Positions 26,353 through 35,802 of a stretch of 64,000 nucleotides of DNA are shown here, piece after piece. A program made the translations under genes and the position numbers. The DNA is from Sphingobacterium sp. CZ-2 (GTDB lineage: Bacteria > Bacteroidota > Bacteroidia > Sphingobacteriales > Sphingobacteriaceae). Below the pieces are notes generated by a model. That model worked only from the letters and a program-made list of their open reading frames with translations. It was not told the DNA's origin and did not search any database. Where the stretch lies: NCBI RefSeq assembly GCF_004526235.1, contig NZ_CP038159.1:1984001-2048000 (forward strand). Reading direction: 5' to 3'. The stretch's first letter is position 1. Each line of letters begins with the position of its first letter.

Positions 26353-29142
26353 ATGAAATTTTTTACAAGCGTTTTTCTAACCCTCTTTTTCGGTTTGATC
26401 TCCTTGCAGACTTTTGCCCAGAAAAAAATTACTGGAGAGATTCTTTCAGAAACCGACAAAACAAAACTTAGCAATGCCAGCGTGATGCTATTGCAGGCTA
26501 AAGATTCCATTTTGGTGGATTTTGCCCGAGTAAATCAAGATGGTAAGTTCAGTATCAACAATCCGGATACGGCAGATTACCTATTGATCGTAAGCTATCC
26601 AAAATTTGGTGAGTACTTCCAGAACATCAAAAAAGGAACTGGTGATTTGGCATTGGGACAGATCAGTTTACAATCCGCCGCCAGTTTGATCGAAGAAGTT
26701 TTGGTGACCGGAAAGATTCCGGTCGTGGTCAAAGGGGATACGGTCGAATATGACGCATCCAGCTTTGCAACGGAAAAGAATGCGAAGGTGGAGGATCTTT
26801 TAAAGGTATTGCCAGGGATTTCGGTCGATGCGAGTGGAAAGATTACCGCGCAGGGTAAGACTGTAGAAAAGGTATTGGTTGACGGAGAAGAATTCTTCGG
26901 AGACGATCCTACCTTAGTGACCCGTAATATCCGTTCGGATATGGTGGATAAGGTGCAGGTATATGAGAAGAAAACGGAAGCGGCTGAACGTACAGGCGTG
27001 GATGATGGAACGCGTGTGCAAACCATCAATGTGAAATTGAAGGAAGAAGCGAAGAACGGTATGTTCGGAAAAGCGGAAGCCGGAGGGGGTACCGATGGTG
27101 ATAATGGTTTCTACTTAGGAAAATTAGCCTTAAACCGATTCAAAGGATCGACTAAAATCTCCGCTTTTGGAGTGGGTGCCAATGATGGAACCATCAGCTT
27201 AGGTTGGGAAGATGAAGAGAAGTTTGGAATGGGCGATGGTGGAATAGAGGTTATGGAAGATGGAGGGGTAAACTTCAGCTTCGGTGGTGATGCTTTCAGC
27301 AATTGGAATGGAAAGGGACAACCGAAGGCTTTGACCGGTGGGGTATCTTATATGGATGCTTGGAAAGACAAAAAGCATAAGTTGAACTTAAGCTATAAGT
27401 ATGGTCAGATCGAAAATAATTTTTCGGATAATTTTATCCGCGAGACGCCAACCGAAGGTGGCTATTTGAACAGCAATACCACCAACAATAATCAAACAGA
27501 TGCGAATAGACATCGTTTCAATACCAAATACGATTATGCGATCGATTCATTAACGGCATTGACGCTAAAGGTTTCTGGCTCAAGAGAAAAGAATACCAAT
27601 AGTTTAATGGTAAATGGGGAGACTTTCCAGGATGGTACAAAAGTATCGGATAACAGTAGTGAGCAACGTGGGGAGACAACAACGCAAAACGTTTCCTACG
27701 ATGCCTATCTAACTCGTAAATTCAAGAAAGAAGGCCGTTCATTGGCTTTGCGTTTCGCAGGTAATAATTCAGAAGACGAAGGCGATCTTTTATTGGAATC
27801 TGAAAACAACAATTATGCTTTGGGAACTTCCCAAGTAATCGATCAATTGAAGAATAAGACGTCCAATTCGGATAACATCGTTTCTTCCGTGACGTATACA
27901 GAACCTTTGGGCAAGCTTTTCAGAACCTCCTTCAATTATGAGTTTGCATCCTCTAAAACCCATGCCATTGTAAATTCCTTCAATAAGGATGCAAGTGGTG
28001 GCTATACGGTATTGGATGATGAATTCAGTAATGACTTCAACTTTAACACCACCCGCAATTCCGGAGGAATCGGTTTTGGATATAAGACGGAAAAGATCGA
28101 TGTGTATCTGAATAATGTGCTTCGTCATGATGACTTGAGCCAAATGAACAATTATGCAAATACAGGGCTGAGCAGGGATTATCTGACCTATAACCCGAAC
28201 GCTTATTTGCGATACAACATTTCAAAATCTAAACGTATTAACTTAAATTATAGCTATCGCAATAGTTTGCCTTCGCTGTTCCAGATTCAACCATTACGTC
28301 AGAATACGGACCAGATGAACGAATATTTTGGTAATGAAAACCTGGTTCCTTCCAAATCAAGTAGCTTCGGGTTAGGGTTCAACTCCTGGGATATGATGAA
28401 AGGTAAATATATCTACCTATGGGCAAATGCAGGACAGACCATCGATGCGATCCAGACCAATGTGGTGATCGAAAAAGGAGGTTTAAGGAAGCTTTATTAC
28501 GAGAATATGGATAAAAACTCCACCAATGTATCGGTTTATGGAGGTGCCGGATTTGACCTGATCCGTAAATGGCAATTAAAATCCAACTTCAATCTGAATG
28601 CCTCATACAATAGATACTATAATTATATTAACGATAGAACAATTGCGAATCCTTCTGATGAGTTTGCGGAGAACGTAAATGACAATTTTAATTACGGACT
28701 GAGCATCGGTTTTGAAAGAAACACGACGAAGAAAGTAGATTTCAACTGGACCTTTACACCAGGGTTCCGTACCTTGAAAACTTCGTTGAACCCAGAACGT
28801 AACAGTGACGGATTCACCTTCAACAGTGATCTGACGGTGAAAGCTTACCTTCCTTGGAAAATTACCTTATATGGAGAGGGTACTTATGACTACGAAGCAC
28901 CTACGGATGCTTTACCTGAGCGTTTTGAACGTATTCTTTTCAAACCGGGGATTTCCAAGAAATTCTTGAAAAGTGAAGGTCTGATCTTAGACTTTTATGT
29001 AAATGATGTGTTCAATCAGAATAAAGGGTTCAGCAGATCGCAGTACAACGGAGCGATTACACAGAATACCTACAACACCATCTCCAGGTATTACATGTTG
29101 AAGTTAACTTGGGAGTTCACTAAAATGATAGGAGTAAATTAA
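26353..29142 (+). CDS. Outer-membrane beta-barrel (TonB-receptor-like) protein
   Basis: A 929-residue outer-membrane protein: signal peptide (1-23, ending SLQTFAQ), carboxypeptidase-regulatory-like domain (about 25-105), a plug-like region (EEVLVTGKIPVVVKGDTVEY, KVEDLLKVLPGISVDASGKI, VLVDGEEFFGDDPTLVTRNI), and a barrel of the outer membrane beta-barrel family 3 type. This group lacks a canonical TonB box and is common in Bacteroidota, usually next to a GLPGLI protein as here. The Met at 26353 is preferred to one seven codons upstream. Substrate unknown. Confidence 0.9.
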   Translation: MKFFTSVFLTLFFGLISLQTFAQKKITGEILSETDKTKLSNASVMLLQAKDSILVDFARVNQDGKFSINNPDTADYLLIVSYPKFGEYFQNIKKGTGDLALGQISLQSAASLIEEVLVTGKIPVVVKGDTVEYDASSFATEKNAKVEDLLKVLPGISVDASGKITAQGKTVEKVLVDGEEFFGDDPTLVTRNIRSDMVDKVQVYEKKTEAAERTGVDDGTRVQTINVKLKEEAKNGMFGKAEAGGGTDGDNGFYLGKLALNRFKGSTKISAFGVGANDGTISLGWEDEEKFGMGDGGIEVMEDGGVNFSFGGDAFSNWNGKGQPKALTGGVSYMDAWKDKKHKLNLSYKYGQIENNFSDNFIRETPTEGGYLNSNTTNNNQTDANRHRFNTKYDYAIDSLTALTLKVSGSREKNTNSLMVNGETFQDGTKVSDNSSEQRGETTTQNVSYDAYLTRKFKKEGRSLALRFAGNNSEDEGDLLLESENNNYALGTSQVIDQLKNKTSNSDNIVSSVTYTEPLGKLFRTSFNYEFASSKTHAIVNSFNKDASGGYTVLDDEFSNDFNFNTTRNSGGIGFGYKTEKIDVYLNNVLRHDDLSQMNNYANTGLSRDYLTYNPNAYLRYNISKSKRINLNYSYRNSLPSLFQIQPLRQNTDQMNEYFGNENLVPSKSSSFGLGFNSWDMMKGKYIYLWANAGQTIDAIQTNVVIEKGGLRKLYYENMDKNSTNVSVYGGAGFDLIRKWQLKSNFNLNASYNRYYNYINDRTIANPSDEFAENVNDNFNYGLSIGFERNTTKKVDFNWTFTPGFRTLKTSLNPERNSDGFTFNSDLTVKAYLPWKITLYGEGTYDYEAPTDALPERFERILFKPGISKKFLKSEGLILDFYVNDVFNQNKGFSRSQYNGAITQNTYNTISRYYMLKLTWEFTKMIGVN

Positions 29143-29144
29143 TC

Positions 29145-29930
29145 ATGAAAAAGCATTTATATATAGCCGTTTTATTTTTTCTAGGCCTAGGTTTGCAAGC
29201 GGCGCAAGCACAATACGCCTATTTCCCAACTGAGGGAGCAATTACATACGAAAAGACCATCCACATCAAGAACTTGATGAGACGTTATATGAACAGTTTA
29301 AAGGACGGGGATATGTCGCGGACGTATATGGAACAAATGGTATCAAAATCTCCGGAGACAGCTGTTTTGGAAAGGAAGTTATCCTTCCGTGGCAATGAAA
29401 CCTATTTTGAACCGATGCCTCGTGAACAGAACCAATTGGTTACCCAAATGCTGATGATGTTGGATAATGGGGCTAAAGTCTATCAAAACCTGGAAAAAGA
29501 ACAAGTATCCATGGCGATGGATTTTGGTGGTTCTGCCATCGTTGTTCAGGATAGCTTAACGGACGTAAAATGGAAGATTACCAATGAATACAGAAACATT
29601 GCTGGCTACGATTGCCGCCGTGCGAATGGAATTACCTTAGATTCTGTATATGTGGTTGCTTTCTATACCGATCAGATCCCTACTTCAGGAGGACCGGGAA
29701 GTATCCATGGTTTACCAGGGATGATCTTAGGGTTTGTGGTTCCGGAGCAGCACTTCAACATCTACGCAACCAAAGTGGAAATGACCGCGCCTACCATTAA
29801 GACCGATATCTTCAAGAAAAAAGATAAGCCCAATACCCGCAGAGAGGTCAAGGCTAAAATGAAAGAAGTAATGGGACAATGGATGACCGATAAACAGATT
29901 GATCTCATGATGGCCAGTCTATTCCTATAG
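29145..29930 (+). CDS. GLPGLI-family exported protein
   Basis: A 261-residue periplasmic or surface protein that gives its family name by the motif GLPGMI (residues 189-194). Other hallmarks are the signal peptide (1-22, LQAAQAQ), VKWKITNEYRNIAGYDCRRA with the conserved Cys, and VVAFYTDQIPTSGGPGSIHG. It starts 2 bp after the stop of the barrel gene, so the two are an operon. Function unproven; the pairing suggests it assists the barrel protein, perhaps in metal or peptide handling. Confidence 0.93.
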   Translation: MKKHLYIAVLFFLGLGLQAAQAQYAYFPTEGAITYEKTIHIKNLMRRYMNSLKDGDMSRTYMEQMVSKSPETAVLERKLSFRGNETYFEPMPREQNQLVTQMLMMLDNGAKVYQNLEKEQVSMAMDFGGSAIVVQDSLTDVKWKITNEYRNIAGYDCRRANGITLDSVYVVAFYTDQIPTSGGPGSIHGLPGMILGFVVPEQHFNIYATKVEMTAPTIKTDIFKKKDKPNTRREVKAKMKEVMGQWMTDKQIDLMMASLFL

Positions 29931-29947
29931 ACGAGGAGCCAATAGCT

Positions 29948-29981
29948 AAAAAAGCCCGATTCAATGGAATCGGGCTTTTTT
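29948..29981. terminator. Bidirectional rho-independent terminator
   Basis: GCCCGATTC / GAATCGGGC (29954-29975, AATG loop) with A6 before and T6 after. It ends the GLPGLI operon and the convergent histone-like gene. Confidence 0.92.
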
Positions 29982-30001
29982 ATTTTCAAAAATAAGCAAG
30001 C

Positions 30002-30184
30002 TTATTTTTTACCTTCGTTTTTCTTAGAAGTTACTTCGTTACGAATTTCTTGTGCTAATGTTTTGATGTCTTGTAAACCTTTACGCACGCGTGTTCCAGC
30101 AGCAGAGTTACCGTTGTTGAAGAATTTTTCTGCGTCAGCTTCGATAGAAGCTACTAGCTCTTTTAATTTAGTGTAGTTTTCCAT
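30002..30184 (-). CDS. Histone H1-like (Hc1-type) small protein
   Basis: A 60-residue helical, Lys-rich protein, MENYTKLKELVASIEADAEK through RVRKGLQDIKTLAQEIRNEV and a basic tail SKKNEGKK. It matches the Hc1-like family of Bacteroidota, named after the chlamydial histone-like protein; DNA binding is inferred. Monocistronic, with a 127-bp AT-rich upstream gap and a shared terminator downstream. Confidence 0.85.
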   Translation of the reverse strand: MENYTKLKELVASIEADAEKFFNNGNSAAGTRVRKGLQDIKTLAQEIRNEVTSKKNEGKK

Positions 30185-30311
30185 TTTTTAATTAATATAA
30201 TTTTAGTTTTTCTTAATTAATTCTCTAATATATCATAAATATACAAAAGGAATACAAACAAAGCGAATTTTGTAATCTTTTTTTATGTTTCAAAACACCG
30301 TTTTGAGGCAA

Positions 30312-32450
30312 TTACTCCACAATTTTCAATTCGTCGATGATGTTTGTTGCTCCAGCGAACTTGTCGATGATGAACAATACGTATCGAATATCTACTGAAA
30401 TTGTACGTTGCAATTTAGGATCGAAAATCACATCACCAGCCATTGCCTCGATGTTACCATCAAAAGCTAAGCCAATAAGTTCGCCATTGCCATTCAATAC
30501 CGGGGAACCTGAGTTACCACCTGTGATATCCTGATCGCTCAAGAAGTTCACCGGCATGTATCCAGCTTTGTCTGCATAACGTCCATAGTCCTTATTTTCA
30601 TATAGTTCCATTAAACGTTTAGGAAGATCGAACTCTTCATCACCTGCTTTGTATTTCGCGATCGTACCTTTCAAGGTCGTGTAATTATTTACTTTGGCGT
30701 CGTTGCGAGCATCCTTAGGAAGGGCACGAATGGTACCATAAGTTAAGCGTAAGGTTGAGTTTGCATCTGGGTAATATTTTCCTTTTGGATCCATTTCCAA
30801 TACACCTGCAATGTACTTACGGGTAGCCGCTTGGAACTTATCCGTCAATGTTGCCAACTCCGGATTGCTCTCACGACTTTTTTCTACCAATGCATTAGAA
30901 ATTTTTAACAAAGGATCGTTTGTAACTTTCGATGCATCTGGATTTTTCAAATAAGCTTCCAATTTCGCTTTAGAACCGAATATACTGTTATCAAATGCTT
31001 GTTGAACATCTGCTTGGAAATTACCATTGTTTTTGTTTGCCATCTCGCGGATGTATGGAGCAATGTTTCCTGCTTTTGCAGCATAAAGATTCAACTCATC
31101 TGCCAACACATCTACTTCCAACGGCATATAGGCCTTATCGTAATTGTCATTGATGAACGCTTGTAAACGTGTTGCTAATTCTGCACGTTTTGCTTGGTCT
31201 AAGCTAGCATATTGTTGCAATGCAGAACTTAATGAATAAGGTAGGGAAGCAAAAGTAGAAGAACGCATCATGCCTGTTAAATAGTTATCATGTCTAGCCT
31301 TTTCATTGGTTTTTGCATAATATTCATTAATCGTGCTGATCACATCGCCGTATTCTGCTTTATTAACTGCTTTGTTCGCCCATTTGTTGAATTTCTTCTC
31401 TTGTTTTGCTTTTGTAGCTGCGGTCTTGTGCTTCGTTAATGCATCGATCATCCCTTGTCTGTTTTTCCAGTAGTTAGCAACACCAGAATATTTAGAGGCA
31501 TAATTGATCTTAACAGATTGGTCTTTATCCATGTATTTTTTCATGGCATCCATACCCACTTTCGAAGCTTCCACCCAAGCCGGGTAAGCGAATTTCACAT
31601 TCTGATCGATACCTGCTGCATTCATCCAACGGTTGGTACGGCCAGGGTATCCTAAGATCATGGAGAAATCACCTTCTTTGATTCCTTTGATGCTGATCGG
31701 AAGGAAATGTTTTGGTTTCAATGGTACATTCTCTTTGGAGTATTCTGCCGGGTTACCGTTCTTATCACCATATACACGGAAGATCGAGAAGTCACCGGTG
31801 TGGCGTGGCCATTCCCAGTTATCGGTATCTCCACCAAATTTACCAATGCTGTTCGGAGGAGTACCTACTAAACGTACATCGGTATAATCTTGGTAAACGA
31901 AATAATAATATTCATTTCCGTTGAAGAAAGGACGTACAGAAACCACATATTTACCACCTTCACTATTCTCTGCCTGGATCTTTGCAATCTCTTGGTTAAT
32001 GATTTTCTCTCTTTCCTTCTCGGTCATTTTATCATTTACCAATCCTAAAATACGTTTGGAAACATCATCCATACGAACGAAGAAACGAACGAATAAAGAT
32101 TTAGGTTTTAGCTCTTCGCTATGGTTTTTTGCCCAGAAACCATTGGTTAAATGGTCGTTTTCAGGCGTAGATAATTCAGCGATGGCGCCATAACCACAGT
32201 GGTGGTTGGTGAACACCAATCCGCTTCCAGATACGATCTCTGCTGTACATCCACCGTTGAATTGTACGATCGCATCTTTTAGGCTGGAGTTGTTAATGCT
32301 GTATATCTCTTCAGCAGAAAGCTTCAACCCTTTTTTTTGCATGTCGGCCTCATTCATCTTTTTCAGATACATCAGGAACCACATACCCTCGTCCGCAAAC
32401 GAGAAGGTGCTAACTAGGGTCAGCACACATAATAATACCAGTTTTTTCAT
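30312..32450 (-). CDS. S46-family dipeptidyl-peptidase (DPP7-like)
   Basis: Exported serine peptidase that releases dipeptides from oligopeptide N-termini. The 712 residues have a signal peptide (1-19), ADEGMWFLMYL, catalytic His in FTNHHCGYGA (about residue 84), and catalytic Ser in ITGGNSGSPVLNG (about 645). The specificity position after AFD is Gly (GLAFDGNIEAMAGD); DPP11-type enzymes carry Arg here, so a DPP7-like preference for hydrophobic P1 residues is expected. Single gene, divergent from the DEAD-box helicase with overlapping promoters. Confidence 0.94.
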   Translation of the reverse strand: MKKLVLLCVLTLVSTFSFADEGMWFLMYLKKMNEADMQKKGLKLSAEEIYSINNSSLKDAIVQFNGGCTAEIVSGSGLVFTNHHCGYGAIAELSTPENDHLTNGFWAKNHSEELKPKSLFVRFFVRMDDVSKRILGLVNDKMTEKEREKIINQEIAKIQAENSEGGKYVVSVRPFFNGNEYYYFVYQDYTDVRLVGTPPNSIGKFGGDTDNWEWPRHTGDFSIFRVYGDKNGNPAEYSKENVPLKPKHFLPISIKGIKEGDFSMILGYPGRTNRWMNAAGIDQNVKFAYPAWVEASKVGMDAMKKYMDKDQSVKINYASKYSGVANYWKNRQGMIDALTKHKTAATKAKQEKKFNKWANKAVNKAEYGDVISTINEYYAKTNEKARHDNYLTGMMRSSTFASLPYSLSSALQQYASLDQAKRAELATRLQAFINDNYDKAYMPLEVDVLADELNLYAAKAGNIAPYIREMANKNNGNFQADVQQAFDNSIFGSKAKLEAYLKNPDASKVTNDPLLKISNALVEKSRESNPELATLTDKFQAATRKYIAGVLEMDPKGKYYPDANSTLRLTYGTIRALPKDARNDAKVNNYTTLKGTIAKYKAGDEEFDLPKRLMELYENKDYGRYADKAGYMPVNFLSDQDITGGNSGSPVLNGNGELIGLAFDGNIEAMAGDVIFDPKLQRTISVDIRYVLFIIDKFAGATNIIDELKIVE

Positions 32451-32472
32451 ATCAACCTATTTTGTAGTATCA

Positions 32473-32505
32473 CAAATTTAGAAAAATGTTTCGCTATCTT
32501 TGCAA
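32473..32505 (-). promoter_or_regulatory. Promoter of the S46 peptidase gene
   Basis: On the minus strand TTG (32503-32505), 22-nt spacer and TAAATTTG (32473-32480), an exact TAnnTTTG -7 box. It overlaps the divergent helicase promoter. Confidence 0.6.
32495..32502 (+). promoter_or_regulatory. -7 box of the DEAD-box helicase gene, probably leaderless
   Basis: TATCTTTG matches TAnnTTTG and ends only 5 bp before the ATG at 32508. The expected start of transcription therefore falls at or next to the ATG, implying a leaderless mRNA. Confidence 0.55.
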
Positions 32506-32507
32506 GG

Positions 32508-33860
32508 ATGGCATCATTTGAAGATTTTAAACTCAACAAGCAGCTTCTCAATGCGGTTGCAGAAGCAGGCTATACCATTCCAACGGAAATTCAGGAAAAA
32601 GCAATCACCCCTGTTCTAGCAGGACAGGACGTGATGGGAATTGCCCAAACCGGAACGGGAAAGACTGCAGCTTATGTACTACCCATGCTGATGAAGCTGA
32701 AATATGCACAAGGCAATGACCCTCGGGCGCTTATCTTAAGCCCTACCCGGGAATTGGCTATGCAGATTGAAGAGAATATCCGTTTGTTCTCCACCTACCT
32801 GGATTTACGTACCGTATTATTATACGGTGGTCTAGGTCCTAAAACCCAAAAAGAAAAACTGGCAAAAGGCTGTGATATTATTGTCGCTACACCAGGTCGC
32901 TTCTTGGATCTTTACCTGGAAGGAGAGATCAATACAAAAAGCCTGAAGTTTTTGGTGTTGGATGAGGCAGACAAGATGATGGACATGGGATTCATCAGTA
33001 AAATCCATCGGATTTTGGAAATCGTGCCACGTAAGCGTCAAAACTTACTGTTCTCGGCCACCATGAGCGAATTAGTTCGTAAGATTGCAGGAGATTTCTT
33101 GGAATTCCCAACTGTAATAGAGGTGACGGAACAAGCTACACCCGCCAAAACAGTCGAACAAAGTCTATATCATGTACCTAATTTAAAGACGAAGCTGAAT
33201 TTATTACAGCATTTCTTTAAGGATGATCAGGCTTTTACAAGGGTCATCGTTTTCTGTAAAACAAAAACCGTGGCCGATAATATATTTGGTTATCTGGAGC
33301 GTAAATATGGACCAGAAGCGGTGCGTGTGATCCACGCCAATAAAGGACAAAATACCAGGATCAATTCGATTAATTCCTTCAAAGAAGGATCAGTACGGAT
33401 CTTGGTCGCTACGGATGTGGCAGCTAGAGGATTGGATGTGACCCAGGTAAGCCATGTGATCAATTTTGATGTACCGATCGTTATTGAAGATTATGTACAT
33501 CGCATTGGCCGTACGGGAAGAGCCTATAATACTGGTGATGCGATTACCTTCTGTAATCCAGCTGAAGAATATTATGTCGCGAAGATCGAAAAGTTGATCA
33601 AGCAAACCATTCCAGTGAAGGAGATGCCAGCGGAAGTGGTACTGGAGAAAACACCGTTCGATGAAAAACAAGCAATTGCCCGTGAAATAGATAACCAGAA
33701 AAAGAAGGACGATCCTGATTTCAAAGGTGCTTTCCATGAGAAGAAATATGCCATGAAGATGAACAACAGAAAGTCGTCTGGCCGGGGGCCGGGAGCAAAG
33801 GGCGCAGGAAAAGGGAAAGGACCTAAGAAAGGGCCTTCAAAACCTGGAAAAAGAAGATGA
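32508..33860 (+). CDS. DEAD-box ATP-dependent RNA helicase (RhlE-like)
   Basis: Unwinds structured RNA, likely in ribosome assembly or mRNA decay. The 450 residues contain the Q motif (FEDFKLNKQLLNAVAEAGY..TEIQ), motif I AQTGTGKT, PTRELA, TPGR, DEAD (VLDEADKMMDMGF), SAT, and motif VI HRIGRTGRA. A Gly/Lys-rich basic tail (GRGPGAKGAGKGKGPKKG) is probably an RNA-binding extension. Its stop overlaps the next start by 4 bp (ATGA). Confidence 0.95.
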   Translation: MASFEDFKLNKQLLNAVAEAGYTIPTEIQEKAITPVLAGQDVMGIAQTGTGKTAAYVLPMLMKLKYAQGNDPRALILSPTRELAMQIEENIRLFSTYLDLRTVLLYGGLGPKTQKEKLAKGCDIIVATPGRFLDLYLEGEINTKSLKFLVLDEADKMMDMGFISKIHRILEIVPRKRQNLLFSATMSELVRKIAGDFLEFPTVIEVTEQATPAKTVEQSLYHVPNLKTKLNLLQHFFKDDQAFTRVIVFCKTKTVADNIFGYLERKYGPEAVRVIHANKGQNTRINSINSFKEGSVRILVATDVAARGLDVTQVSHVINFDVPIVIEDYVHRIGRTGRAYNTGDAITFCNPAEEYYVAKIEKLIKQTIPVKEMPAEVVLEKTPFDEKQAIAREIDNQKKKDDPDFKGAFHEKKYAMKMNNRKSSGRGPGAKGAGKGKGPKKGPSKPGKRR

Positions 33861-34099
33861 AATTAACTCCCCTCAATATCACATTGGCCTGTATTATCGT
33901 ATGGTCAATCTCTGAAATGGGCGATACAAAGGAACACTTGTTTTCCTGGGGATGGCTCATTTTGTTGATTGTTGTCCTGATTATTCTGGATATCCTGTTC
34001 CGATTATGGACCAAGGATGTCAAGAAATTATGGATGATGCAGATTGGCTTTGTGCTCGTAGTGGGGATCATTAGTATATTGATAAATACACAGTTTTAG
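33857..34099 (+). CDS. Small three-helix membrane protein
   Basis: An 80-residue protein with three hydrophobic segments: TLACIIVWSI (weak), WLILLIVVLIILDILFRLW and MQIGFVLVVGIISILI. No family was recognised. It overlaps the helicase stop by 4 bp and is followed 2 bp later by gldC, so it is translated in this operon. A link to gliding/secretion functions is possible only through gene neighbourhood. Confidence 0.7.
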   Translation: MKLTPLNITLACIIVWSISEMGDTKEHLFSWGWLILLIVVLIILDILFRLWTKDVKKLWMMQIGFVLVVGIISILINTQF

Positions 34100-34101
34100 A
34101 T

Positions 34102-34452
34102 ATGAAAAAAGCAGAAATAAAGCTCCAAGTAGAATTGGATGATAAGAATGTTCCAGAGCAGATCCTATGGAGTTCATCAGATGGCGAGTCAAGTGATGAA
34201 TTGCCGGCAAAGGCTATGTTTTTAGCTTTATGGGATAGCCAATATAAAAATTCCATGCGTATTGATCTTTGGACCAAGGATATGCCGTACGATGAAATGA
34301 AAAGATTCTTTTACGAGACTATGCAAACCTTGGGCGATTCTTTCCTTAGAGCATCTGGAGGTGATCCAATGGCCGAAAAAGTAATTGCCGATCTTCGGGA
34401 TTATTGTGCACATTATGCCGATAAAATGGAAATATTAGAACAACAGAATTAA
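34102..34452 (+). CDS. gldC: Gliding-motility-associated protein GldC
   Basis: A 116-residue cytoplasmic protein whose sequence (EIKLQVELDDKNVPEQILWS, AMFLALWDSQYKNSMRIDLW, YETMQTLGDSFLRA) is characteristic of GldC. GldC accompanies GldB in gliding bacteria, but it also occurs in non-gliding Bacteroidota, so its presence here does not prove motility. It lies 2 bp after the small membrane protein gene and 27 bp before the EVE gene. Confidence 0.92.
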   Translation: MKKAEIKLQVELDDKNVPEQILWSSSDGESSDELPAKAMFLALWDSQYKNSMRIDLWTKDMPYDEMKRFFYETMQTLGDSFLRASGGDPMAEKVIADLRDYCAHYADKMEILEQQN

Positions 34453-34479
34453 TTTCAACTATACACAACAATTAAGGAC

Positions 34480-34890
34480 ATGAATTATTTTTTGGTAAAG
34501 TCAGAGCCCTTCAAGTATAGTTGGGAACAGTTTAATAAAGATGGTGAAACTTTCTGGGACGGTGTTCGTAATTATCAAGCGAGGAACAACCTGAAAGCCA
34601 TGAAAAAGGGTGATCTTGTTCTATTCTACCATTCCAATGAAGGGAAGGAAATTGTAGGTATGGCGAAGGTGGTCAAGGAATTTTACCAAGATCCAACGAC
34701 CGAGGATGAGCGTTGGGTAGTGGTGGATCTGGCACCAGTTGAAACATTCAAGGTTCCCGTAACCCTGGAAACCATTAAAGCTGATCCACAATTGCAGGAT
34801 ATTGCCCTGGTCAGACAGGGACGATTATCGGTGATGCCCTTGAAAAGAGAAGAATTCGATCGATTGGTCGCTATGGGTACTGGCGAGTAG
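34480..34890 (+). CDS. EVE-domain protein
   Basis: A 136-residue single-domain protein of the EVE (PUA-like) fold: MNYFLVKSEPFKYSWEQF, DGVRNYQARNNLKAMKKGDL, and VLFYHSNEGKEIVGMAKV. EVE/YTH-like domains bind modified bases in DNA or RNA. No nearby restriction or defence gene is seen, so a housekeeping role is more likely than defence. Probably the last gene of the helicase-gldC operon. Confidence 0.92.
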   Translation: MNYFLVKSEPFKYSWEQFNKDGETFWDGVRNYQARNNLKAMKKGDLVLFYHSNEGKEIVGMAKVVKEFYQDPTTEDERWVVVDLAPVETFKVPVTLETIKADPQLQDIALVRQGRLSVMPLKREEFDRLVAMGTGE

Positions 34891-35053
34891 ATCGGATAGC
34901 GTCGCTCATTCAATATCCATGTTTACACAGTGAATAGCCTTATTCACTCATTCTTTTTTAATCTCCTAAATATTTAATTTACCTTTAATAAGGATGTATG
35001 CAGACAGGCATAATGCCCATACATCCTTATTGACTAATAATATATGCTTTACC

Positions 35054-35791
35054 ATGATAAAAGCGGTTATTTTGGATGATGAAAGCCGTGGGAGCACCTT
35101 GCTTCAACATAAGCTTCAGGATTTCATGGAGGTAATTGAAGTGATCGCTGTTTATAACGATCCCCAGGAGGCTTTACAACAAATAAGAAACCTCAAGGTC
35201 GATGTTGTGTTTCTGGACGTGGAAATGCCCATTATGAATGGCTTTGAATTCCTGGAAAGCCTTGGCCAGTTTGATTTTGAAGTCATCTTTGTAACCGCCT
35301 ATAATATCTATACACTTGATGCGCTGAAGGCGAATGCGCTGGATTACCTGCTCAAACCTGTGGATATGGAGGAGCTCAGTAAGGCAATAGACAAACTGGA
35401 ATCTAAAATCCAGTTGAAAGAGAAGATCCGGAAAATGGATTTTCACGAATCCAAACCAAATCCTGCTTTAAAAATGGCTTTGCCGACCTCCGAGGGGATA
35501 CATTTAATTAAAAGAGAAGATATCCTCCGTGTAGAAGCCATGAGCAATTACAGTGTTTTCTACCTCACGAACCTCTCTAAGATCATGGTATCCAAAACGT
35601 TGAAAGAGTTTGAGGTTCAGTTGGAAACCGGTAATTTCCTGCGGATAAACCGAAGTATAATCGTAAATTTAGATTATATCATCAAATACAAAAAAGGCGA
35701 TGGTGGTACAGTGGAGATGATTGATGGTTCAGAACTTGAAGTCTCCGCCAGTAAGAAAAACCTATTGATAGAACGATTATTTTCCACTTAA
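35054..35791 (+). CDS. LytTR-type response regulator
   Basis: Cytoplasmic regulator of 245 residues: a receiver domain with acidic pocket DDE (residues 8-10), phospho-acceptor D55 (VVFLDVEMPIMNG) and Lys in YLLKPVDMEE; then a LytTR DNA-binding domain (LIKREDILRVEAMSNYSVFY, FLRINRSIIVNLDYI). The Met at 35054 is chosen; upstream codons do not resemble a receiver. The kinase gene begins 11 bp after the stop, so they form a two-component pair. Confidence 0.93.
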   Translation: MIKAVILDDESRGSTLLQHKLQDFMEVIEVIAVYNDPQEALQQIRNLKVDVVFLDVEMPIMNGFEFLESLGQFDFEVIFVTAYNIYTLDALKANALDYLLKPVDMEELSKAIDKLESKIQLKEKIRKMDFHESKPNPALKMALPTSEGIHLIKREDILRVEAMSNYSVFYLTNLSKIMVSKTLKEFEVQLETGNFLRINRSIIVNLDYIIKYKKGDGGTVEMIDGSELEVSASKKNLLIERLFST

Positions 35792-35802
35792 AACAATCTG
35801 TT

